In this document: positions 57,750-64,000 of the stretch, in pieces
Position numbering within the stretch: position 1 is the first letter of the stretch
Layout: each line of letters starts with the position of its first letter
Source: Elusimicrobiota bacterium
GTDB taxonomy: Bacteria; Elusimicrobiota; Elusimicrobia; UBA1565; UBA9628
DNA: 64,000 bases
Direction: 5' to 3'
NCBI GenBank assembly: GCA_026388095.1
Contig: JAPLKL010000075.1
Coordinates: forward strand, 62,001-126,000
Made by a program: the position numbers and the translations under genes
The notes under the pieces: generated by a model
Seen by the model: only the letters and a program-made list of their open reading frames with translations
Database searches by the model: none
Told to the model about the DNA's origin: nothing

Positions 57750-58123
57750 ATCGCACCGTTTCTCATCACGAGTACCTGATGAAGCACCTCACCGCCCCGG
57801 CGGAAGCGGCAGCCTACCTCGATTCCGTCGCGGAGGATGGCGATATCAGGTTCCTGCTCAAGGCCATCCGCAATGTCGTAGAGGCCCAAGGCGGCGTCGG
57901 GGTCCTGGCGAAAAAGACGAAGCTGAGCCGGACCACTCTATACAAGACACTGTCTGAGACCGGCAACCCGGCGGTGAGCACATTAGACGCCATCCTGGCC
58001 GTGTACGGCATCCGGCTCGGTTTTTTCCCCGCAGCCCGCGAGCCCGCCGGCCGCCTGCGGCGCTCCGCCTGGCCTGGGTCGCACGGCGGCGCGCAGTACC
58101 CGGGCGCCATAATGGGCCATTGA
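57746..58123 (+). CDS. HigA-type antitoxin with helix-turn-helix
   Basis: The ATG at 57746 overlaps the toxin TGA (ATGA), and CGGAGG lies 5 nt upstream. The 125-residue product has the addiction-module antidote pattern YLDSVAEDGDIRFLLKAIRNVVEAQGG, then GVLAKKTKLSRTTLYKTLSETGNPAVSTLDAILAVYGIRLGF. This is an HTH that binds the operon promoter for autorepression. The last 28 residues (after FFPAARE) are low-complexity and not typical, perhaps a read-through extension after loss of the original stop. Confidence 0.9.
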   Translation: MNRTVSHHEYLMKHLTAPAEAAAYLDSVAEDGDIRFLLKAIRNVVEAQGGVGVLAKKTKLSRTTLYKTLSETGNPAVSTLDAILAVYGIRLGFFPAAREPAGRLRRSAWPGSHGGAQYPGAIMGH

Positions 58124-58181
58124 CGCGCTGGTGGCCTGCCCAAAGGCCTGTCGCGACACTGCCGCCGCAATCGGGACCGGC

Positions 58182-59114
58182 CTAGCCGCGCGCCGCGCGG
58201 GCCATGGCCCGCCGGGAGATCCAGCCCTGCGTGCCCGTGGAGCAGTAATACACCGAGATGCTCCTCTTGGCCTTGGCCGCGGCCAGAAGCACCTCCAGCG
58301 CCGCCTCCTCGCTGGCCTCCACCCCCGACCAGGTCAGCCCGGAGCGCCGCGCATGCGCGCGCCGGCCCGACAGGCGCGAGACATTGGCCGCGGAAGCGAA
58401 GAGCTCGTGCAGGATCAGGTGCCGGCAGCCCAGCTCCTCGAGCTGGCCCAGCAGGACCAGGACCCGCCCCTTATCCTCCGGGATCATCGGGATCTCGACC
58501 TCCACGTCCTTGAAGACCTCCAAGGCCATGCCCACCGGCGCCGGGTCGTAGCCGTTGGCCGCCAGATTCACGCGCAGGCCGCTCACCCCGGCCGACTTCA
58601 GCTGCTTGAGCACCGGCGCGCTCAGAAGATCGCCGTTGGTGTACAGGTCGATGCGCAATGAGCGGCCGAAGCGCTTGCGCAGAGCCCGGGCCAAGGCCAG
58701 GACCTTCTTTTTCTCAAGCAGGGGCTCCCCGCCGCTGATGCCCACGCTCTTGACGCCCAGGCTCGCGAGCAGCTCGACCCCTTCTTTCAGGGAGCGCACC
58801 GAACGGCCGTGCACGCTCATGCCCGCCGCGCGCGGCTTCGGGTTGAAGCAGAAGAAGCAGTCCCGGTTGCACTTGAGCGTCATCACCAGGTTGCTCCCCT
58901 GGCCTTGCAGGCAAGGCCGGCAGCCCATGGGCAGCTGCTTGGTGAAAAGCGTCATGCGCTTCGGCCAGCCCTTGATCCCCGCGGCCCTGAGCTTGCGCAG
59001 AAGGGCCGCGCGCCGCTGGCCCGAGTCCTTGGCCGCCGGCGCCAGCAGACGCTCGCGGGCCAGGCCCAAAGCGTAGCGCTGCAAAGCCTCGGAGGGAGCG
59101 CGCGGGCGGGTCAT
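58182..59114 (-). CDS. Radical SAM protein in the SUMF1-like operon
   Basis: The ATG at 59114 follows the upstream TAG by 1 nt. The 310-residue product has a first cysteine pair (MGCRPCLQGQGSNLVMTLK) and then the cluster motif CNRDCFFC. GISGGEPLLEKKKVL follows (the GGEP motif that binds SAM), then DLYTNGDLLS. The pattern fits the MoaA/SPASM-like radical SAM enzymes that include peptide-modifying maturases. No C-terminal SPASM cysteine cluster is evident. Coupling to a SUMF1-like gene suggests protein or peptide modification. Confidence 0.85.
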   Translation of the reverse strand: MTRPRAPSEALQRYALGLARERLLAPAAKDSGQRRAALLRKLRAAGIKGWPKRMTLFTKQLPMGCRPCLQGQGSNLVMTLKCNRDCFFCFNPKPRAAGMSVHGRSVRSLKEGVELLASLGVKSVGISGGEPLLEKKKVLALARALRKRFGRSLRIDLYTNGDLLSAPVLKQLKSAGVSGLRVNLAANGYDPAPVGMALEVFKDVEVEIPMIPEDKGRVLVLLGQLEELGCRHLILHELFASAANVSRLSGRRAHARRSGLTWSGVEASEEAALEVLLAAAKAKRSISVYYCSTGTQGWISRRAMARAARG

Positions 59115-59115
59115 G

Positions 59116-59919
59116 CTAGCGGGATCTCCTGCGCGCCGCACGCACCGGCCGAAACCCGCCGTCATCGACCGGGATGGCCGGGTCGAATGCGCCGCGGTCG
59201 ACCACGCGCATGGATTTGGCCCCGTTGTGCCAGGCGCTGCCGCGGCCCACGCGGCGTGCGCCGGCCGGCTTGTCCCTGTCCCGGACCCATTGCCAGACGT
59301 TTCCCGCCATGTCGCAGAGGCCCTGCTTGGTGTCGCCCTTGGGCTTGGAGCACACCGGCCAGGTGGACTTGCGGCCGCAGCCCCAGCCCTGGCCGTCCAT
59401 CACGGCCCTCTCGCAGTCCGGCTCCTGGCCGCCCCAGGGATACTCCTGGTCCAGGCCCGCGCTCCGGGCCGCATATTCCCACTCGGCCTCGCTGGGCAGC
59501 CTGCCCCCCGCCCAATTGGAGAACACGCTCGCCTGATGCCAGCTCACGCACACCACCGGCTGATCATCGCCCTGGAAAGAGGCGGGCAGGTTCCCCGGCT
59601 TCCAGCGCTCTCCATCGTATACGTAGCAGGTCCCATCCGAAAAATGCGGCGGAGTGCACGCCGCGGCCTTCACGCAGGCCTGATACTGAAGGTTGGTCAC
59701 CGGGGCCTTGGCCATCTCGAACGGCTTCAGCGTCACGCGCCGGCCCGGCTGCGCGGAGCCCTCGGCGCCCGGCATGAAGCCCCCGCCCGGGATGCGGAGC
59801 CAGCGCAAGCCGTCTTTGGCCGCCGGCTCTGGCGTTGGCGCCGCGGCCAGCAGAAAGACCGCGCAGGACGCGGGCAGGATGAACGGACGGCACAGACGCC
59901 CCAGGTTCGCGATGGACAT
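59116..59919 (-). CDS. Exported SUMF1/FGE-like domain protein
   Basis: The 267-residue product has a signal peptide and a compact SUMF1 fold: RIPGGGFMPG, LPSEAEWEYAARS, QGLCDMAGNVWQWV, GRGSAWHNG and DDGGFRPVR. The catalytic cysteine pair of formylglycine-generating enzymes is absent. Instead it shares extra cysteines with the paralogue at 14399-15874 (YQACVKAAAC and GCGRKSTWPVCSKP). TATCAT (59931-59926, minus) ends 6 nt before the ATG, a leaderless layout. It forms an operon with the radical SAM gene. Confidence 0.82.
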   Translation of the reverse strand: MSIANLGRLCRPFILPASCAVFLLAAAPTPEPAAKDGLRWLRIPGGGFMPGAEGSAQPGRRVTLKPFEMAKAPVTNLQYQACVKAAACTPPHFSDGTCYVYDGERWKPGNLPASFQGDDQPVVCVSWHQASVFSNWAGGRLPSEAEWEYAARSAGLDQEYPWGGQEPDCERAVMDGQGWGCGRKSTWPVCSKPKGDTKQGLCDMAGNVWQWVRDRDKPAGARRVGRGSAWHNGAKSMRVVDRGAFDPAIPVDDGGFRPVRAARRRSR

Positions 59920-60045
59920 GACTCAATGATACAAAAACGGCTCCACACCGAGACCTGGGACCCAGAACCCCTAGGCCGTTTGTCCGACGGAGCAGGGGCC
60001 CACAAGGCCCAGAGGGAATCATTGAAACAGACCTAGAATCAGGCT

Positions 60046-61944
60046 ATGCGGGGCAGACGACCCGTCGCAGCCGTGTTGGCCGCCCTCATGCTCGGCCAAG
60101 CTTGGCTGCCGGCCGGCTTATTTGCGGGCGGAGCCGCGGTCGCGCCCGTGCGCGCAAGCGCGCCGGCCAGCCCGGTCGCAGGCTACAGCGGCGCGGCCTT
60201 GGGCGCGGGCCTGGCCAGCGGCCTCGACACCCGGCTCTCGCCTTTAAGCGCCCCATTGAGCGGCCCGATTTTCTCGGCCCAGGCGGTCCCGACCGTCCAG
60301 GGCCAGCCAGGCGCCGCGGCCTTGCCGCTCTTGCCCCCCACGGCTCTACCCGCCCCTGCGGCCGTCCCCCAGACCGCGGACCCCGCGGCTCAGGCTCTGG
60401 CGGCCTTGCCGGCCTTCGCAGTGGAAGGCGCCCAGCTCCAGGCCGAGGCTCTGGCCCAAGAGCACGGCCGCTTCTCCGAAGGCGCGGCCCGGGCCCGCAC
60501 GGACATCCTCTCCACCCTCAAGGCCCTCTTCTACGACAAGGCCGCGCAGGCCGCGCGCGCCAAGGAAGTCGAGGGCATAGACCCCGACTGGGTCAAGCAG
60601 ATGGAGCGCAAGGACCAGCGCCTGCCCGAGACCACCAAGCGCAGGCGCGGCGCGCTGCAGAAGGAAGGCTTCACCGAGGCCGCGCTCAACCGCGAGCTGG
60701 TGGCCAAGCACGACAGCTCCTACACCGACGAGCTGCCCATGGGCCGAATCACGGACCAGCAGGACACCGGCCGCTGCTGGATCTTCGCCGGGCTCAACAT
60801 GATCCGCTCGCTCTTGATGTCCGAGGGCAAGGTCCCCAAGAAGTTCGAGTTCTCCGAGAACTACCTGCACTTCTTCAACATGCTGGAGAAAGCCAACCGC
60901 GCCTTCGAGAAGACGGCGGACCTGGCCGTGCAGCGCGCGGACGGCAAGAAGGTCTCCGACCGCAAGCTCCGCGAGGTCGCCAACCTGGACCCCGACAACA
61001 CCCTCAGCGACGGCGGCGCCTTCGAGTACTTCCAGTTCCTGGTGGCCAAGTACGGCATGGTGCCCAAGGCCGCCATGAAGGAGACCGACAGCTCCAACTC
61101 CACCAAGACCCTCAACGACGAGTTGGCCCTCTCCTTGGCCGGCAGCATCGAGGAGCTGCTCGCCCAGACGCGCGGGCTCAAGGCCCCGGCCGCGGCGCGC
61201 AAGACCGCGGCGATCAAGAAGGCGGCGCTGCAGCGCGTCTGGAAGATCCTGGCCTCGCACCTGGGCACCCCGCCCGAGACCTTCAAGTACCGCGCCTCCC
61301 CCAAGGGCCGCGCCCAGGAGTTCACGCCGCAGGACTTCTCCAAGAAGTTCGTGGGCTTCAAGCCCGAGGACTACGTGACCGTGGCCAGCCAGCCCAACCT
61401 GCCCGAAGGCGCGACCTACCGCATCAAGCGCTCCGCCATCGGAGCCGCGCGCAAAGGCGAGCGGCGCTACGACACGCGTTACCTCAACCTGGGCGTCGAC
61501 CGCCTTGAGGAGCTCGCTTTGGCGTCCTTGCAGGGCGGCCAGCCCGTGTACTTCTCGGCCGACGCCGGCAAGGACATGGACGACGCCACCGGCATCATGC
61601 ACCCCGACATCTACAAGCGCCCCCGCGCCTACGGGCTGAGCAAGGCCGAGGCCAAAGCCAAGGCCTCGCGGCGCTTCGCCAGCTTCATCAAGGCCGCCGG
61701 CGCCAACCACATCATGCTCATGACCGGCTTCGACCGGCCGGACTCCAAGGCCCCGGCGGTCAAGTTCAAGGTGGAGAACTCGTGGGGCAAGGCCGCCGGA
61801 GACCACGGAGTGTTCCACATGTACCGAGAGTGGCTGAGGGACAACGTCTACGACATCATCGTGCACAAGAAGTTCCTGACCCCGGCGGAACGGAAGCTTT
61901 GGAAGGGGCGGGCGAAGAGCGTCAGCGAGAAGGACATCTACTGA
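60046..61944 (+). CDS. Secreted C1B cysteine peptidase (bleomycin hydrolase/PepC-like), paralogue
   Basis: The 632-residue product has a signal peptide and an Ala/Pro/Gly-rich leader of about 150 residues. The C1B domain has TDQQDTGRCWIFAGLNMIR (Cys244), DGGAFEYFQFLVAKYGMVPKAAM, catalytic His in NHIMLMTGFDRPDS and Asn in KVENSWGKAAGD. The mature domain is clearly paralogous to 55424-57247 while the leaders have diverged. TAGAAT at 60034-60039 ends 6 nt before the ATG. Substrates are unknown. Aminopeptidase or endopeptidase action outside the cytoplasm is expected. Confidence 0.9.
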   Translation: MRGRRPVAAVLAALMLGQAWLPAGLFAGGAAVAPVRASAPASPVAGYSGAALGAGLASGLDTRLSPLSAPLSGPIFSAQAVPTVQGQPGAAALPLLPPTALPAPAAVPQTADPAAQALAALPAFAVEGAQLQAEALAQEHGRFSEGAARARTDILSTLKALFYDKAAQAARAKEVEGIDPDWVKQMERKDQRLPETTKRRRGALQKEGFTEAALNRELVAKHDSSYTDELPMGRITDQQDTGRCWIFAGLNMIRSLLMSEGKVPKKFEFSENYLHFFNMLEKANRAFEKTADLAVQRADGKKVSDRKLREVANLDPDNTLSDGGAFEYFQFLVAKYGMVPKAAMKETDSSNSTKTLNDELALSLAGSIEELLAQTRGLKAPAAARKTAAIKKAALQRVWKILASHLGTPPETFKYRASPKGRAQEFTPQDFSKKFVGFKPEDYVTVASQPNLPEGATYRIKRSAIGAARKGERRYDTRYLNLGVDRLEELALASLQGGQPVYFSADAGKDMDDATGIMHPDIYKRPRAYGLSKAEAKAKASRRFASFIKAAGANHIMLMTGFDRPDSKAPAVKFKVENSWGKAAGDHGVFHMYREWLRDNVYDIIVHKKFLTPAERKLWKGRAKSVSEKDIY

Positions 61945-61967
61945 GGCGGCGGCCCTTCAACGGCACG

Positions 61968-62037
61968 GCCGTCCCCGCGGGGGGACGGCCGGATTTCCGT
62001 CCAGACAGCTAGCGCTGTCTGGACGGAAATTCATTTT
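61968..62037 (+). terminator. Double hairpin terminator region
   Basis: A first GC-rich hairpin (GGCCGTCCCC/GGGGACGGCC, 61968-61990) is followed by a 17-bp perfect stem with a TAGC loop (61993-62030) and then TCATTTT. It ends the peptidase transcript and lies 14 nt before the SulP -10 box, so it may also act as an operator. Confidence 0.65.
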
Positions 62038-62050
62038 AAGAGAAAAAGAC

Positions 62051-62056
62051 TATAAT
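62051..62056 (+). promoter_or_regulatory. -10 box with leaderless geometry for the SulP gene
   Basis: A consensus TATAAT ends 6 nt before the ATG at 62063. The sequence upstream is the 17-bp palindrome, and no clear -35 is seen. Confidence 0.55.
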
Positions 62057-62062
62057 CGCTCA

Positions 62063-64000
62063 ATGGCGTACGAAAAGAGCGCTTTGACCGGCGACGCCTG
62101 GGGCGGCCTGGCCGCCTCGCTCGTGGTCCTGCCCCAGTCCATCGCCTTCGGAGTGGCCACTTACGCCGCTTTCGGCCCCGCCTACGCGGCCTACGGCGCC
62201 TTGGCCGGCTTTTTGGGCGCCGCGGCCATAGGCCTGGCCGCATCAGCGGCGGGCGGAGCGCCGCGCCTGATCTCGACGCCCTGCGCGCCCGCGGCCGCGG
62301 TCATGGCCCCTTTGGCCGCGACGCTGCTGCTGCACGTGCAGAGCCCCGAGCAGGTCATGGTGCTCTTGCTCGTGGTCGGGCTCCTGGTGGGGCTTCTGCA
62401 GATCACCTTCGGCCTCCTGGGCGGGGGCACGCTCATCAAGTACATCCCCTATCCCGTGGTCACGGGCTATCTCTCCGGCGTGGCCATCCTCATCGTCCTG
62501 AGCCAGGGACCCAAGCTCCTCGGCCTGCCCAAGGGCATGGCTTTGACCCCGGGCCTCTGGACGTTGTCGGCATGGCGCTGGGAAGCGGTGGTGGTGGGAC
62601 TGACGACCATCGCCGGCATCTACGCGGGGCCCAAGCTCACCAAGAAGATCCCGGCCACCGTGCTCGGCATGACCGGCGGCGTGCTGGCCTACCTGGCGCT
62701 GGCGCTCTGGCGCCCCGACCTGCGCGTCACGGCCGGCAACCCGTTGGTCATCGGCCCCCTCGGCCTGCAGGCCGCGGGCTTCGGCGCCTGGACCACGCGC
62801 TGGGCCGTGGCTGCGGCTTTGGGGTTCTCCCAGGTGCGCGAGCTGCTCTTCCCGGCTTTGACCCTCGCCATCCTCCTTTCCATAGACACCTTGAAGACCT
62901 GCGTGGTCCTCGACGCCATGACCGGCACGCGCCACGACTCCAACCGCGAGCTCATCGGCCAGGGCCTGGGCAACGCGCTCTCGGGCCTGGCCGGCGGCAT
63001 GCCCGGCTCCGGCGCCATGGCGCCCACCGTGGTCAACCTCTCCAGCGGCGGCCGCTCCCGGGCCTCGGGCCTGTTCTCGGCCGTCTTCGTGGTGGCGGCC
63101 TTCCTGCTGCTGAGCCGCGCCGTGGCCTGGCTGCCCCTCTCGGCCTTGGCCGGCATGCTCATCGTGCTGGCCGGCCGCATGTTCGACTGGCACAGCTTCC
63201 ACCTCCTGCGCCAGCGCGCCACCTGGTTCGACTTCGCGGTCGCCGCCGCGGTGGTGGCCACCGCGGTGTCCGTGGACCTGGTCCTGGCCTCGGGCGTGGG
63301 CCTGGCCCTCTCCATCCTGCTCTTCATCCGCAACATGATGCACTCCTCCGTGGTGCGGCGCAAGGTCTACGGCGACCAGGTCTTCTCCCACCAGAGGCGG
63401 CTGCCCGCGGAGGCGGCGGTCCTGGCGCGCGAGGGCTCCAAGATCGCCATCTTCGAGCTGCAGGGCTCGCTCTTCTTCGGCACGGCCGACCAGCTCTACA
63501 CCGACGTCGAGCCGGAGTTCTCCCGGCGCAAGTACTTCATCTTCGACATGAAGCGCGTGCTCTCCGTGGACTTCACCGCGGCGCACATGCTCGACATGAT
63601 CGAGAACCGCCTCTTCGAGCGCGGCGGCCGCCTGCTCTTCGCCAACATCCCCCAGACCTCGCCCACGGGCCAGGACCTGACTTCGTACCTGCGCCTGCTG
63701 GGCCTGGCCGACCCGGCGCGGCGCGCGCATCTCTTCCCCACCTTGGACGACGCTTTCACTTGGGCCGAAGACCGCATACTGGCCAAGAACCTGGGGGGCG
63801 CGGCGCCCGATTCGCCCCTGCCTTTGGAGGAGATCGACCTGCTCAAAGGCCTGGACCCCTCGTGCCTCGCCGCGCTCAAGGCCTGCACCGGCTCGCGGGC
63901 GCTGGCGCCGGGGGAGCCCGTCTTCAAGCAGGGCGACGAGGCGGCCGACGAGATGTACCTCATCCGCCGCGGCCGGGTGCGCATCGAGCTCGACGTGGCC
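62063..64000 (+). CDS. SulP-family anion transporter with STAS and cNMP-binding domains, 3' end outside window
   Basis: The frame runs 646 codons to the right edge without a stop. About 10-12 hydrophobic segments (residues 10-430) form the SulP core, with VVLPQSIAFGVATYAAFGP, YPVVTGYLSG and GGMPGSGAMAPTVVN. A STAS domain (about 455-570) has IAIFELQGSLFFGTADQLY and FIFDMKRVLSVDFTAAHML. The start of a cyclic nucleotide-binding domain follows: GEPVFKQGDEAADEMYLIRRGRVRIEL. It would carry sulfate, bicarbonate or related anions, with the cytoplasmic domains as regulators. Confidence 0.93.
   Translation, partial: MAYEKSALTGDAWGGLAASLVVLPQSIAFGVATYAAFGPAYAAYGALAGFLGAAAIGLAASAAGGAPRLISTPCAPAAAVMAPLAATLLLHVQSPEQVMVLLLVVGLLVGLLQITFGLLGGGTLIKYIPYPVVTGYLSGVAILIVLSQGPKLLGLPKGMALTPGLWTLSAWRWEAVVVGLTTIAGIYAGPKLTKKIPATVLGMTGGVLAYLALALWRPDLRVTAGNPLVIGPLGLQAAGFGAWTTRWAVAAALGFSQVRELLFPALTLAILLSIDTLKTCVVLDAMTGTRHDSNRELIGQGLGNALSGLAGGMPGSGAMAPTVVNLSSGGRSRASGLFSAVFVVAAFLLLSRAVAWLPLSALAGMLIVLAGRMFDWHSFHLLRQRATWFDFAVAAAVVATAVSVDLVLASGVGLALSILLFIRNMMHSSVVRRKVYGDQVFSHQRRLPAEAAVLAREGSKIAIFELQGSLFFGTADQLYTDVEPEFSRRKYFIFDMKRVLSVDFTAAHMLDMIENRLFERGGRLLFANIPQTSPTGQDLTSYLRLLGLADPARRAHLFPTLDDAFTWAEDRILAKNLGGAAPDSPLPLEEIDLLKGLDPSCLAALKACTGSRALAPGEPVFKQGDEAADEMYLIRRGRVRIELDVA

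Overview
This is a 64 kb stretch of GC-rich bacterial chromosome that is densely coding on both strands. It contains many short divergent gene pairs. No rRNA, tRNA, CRISPR array or intact insertion sequence was recognised. The gene content includes many exported proteins of unknown function, TPR/HEAT/WD40 repeat proteins, secreted bleomycin-hydrolase-type cysteine peptidases with long Pro/Ala-rich leaders, and SUMF1-like proteins. This reminds me of uncultured Elusimicrobiota-like lineages, but that placement is an impression from gene style, not a phylogenetic result. The only classical housekeeping genes are tyrosyl-tRNA synthetase and an EF-G-like GTPase.

Layout. 1-5.3 kb: small exported or membrane proteins, a HEAT-repeat protein and a lipoprotein. 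5.3-10.7 kb: an exported J-domain protein, a 350-bp non-autonomous transposable element (copy 1), a VIT-VWA surface protein and the first of two paralogous small RNAs. 10.7-14.4 kb: a CDF metal transporter coupled to a WD40 protein, a C45-type Ntn hydrolase and the second small RNA copy. 14.4-18.2 kb (minus strand): a TPR protein / cNMP-binding protein / SUMF1-like operon. 18.2-25.3 kb: exported proteins ending in a 1444-residue protein with a kinase-like core and a DHH-like module. 25.3-31.7 kb: three metallopeptidase-type genes. 31.8-36 kb: a periplasmic four-Cache sensor, a hybrid histidine kinase and a response regulator. 36-41 kb: HEAT and OmpA-like proteins and transposable element copy 2, inverted relative to copy 1. 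41-45 kb: tyrS, an amidase and an EF-G-like gene. 45-52.9 kb: a retropepsin, a HAD phosphatase, a serpin, radical SAM, HD-domain and nitroreductase genes. 53-64 kb: a B12/radical SAM protein, two secreted C1B cysteine peptidases flanking a HigBA-type toxin-antitoxin pair and a SUMF1/radical SAM operon, and a SulP-STAS-cNMP-binding transporter that runs off the right edge.

The strongest non-obvious signals are these. (i) A mobile 350-bp element is present in two inverted copies with terminal inverted repeats and 8-bp target duplications. (ii) Two paralogous small RNAs each have their own promoter and a terminator hairpin with compensatory base changes. (iii) Many genes carry a -10 hexamer 6-8 nt before the start codon, which predicts leaderless transcription. 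(iv) An ECF-like promoter module is duplicated. (v) A periplasmic sensor is built from Cache domains in an A-B-A-B order. (vi) A serpin is encoded in a region rich in secreted peptidases.
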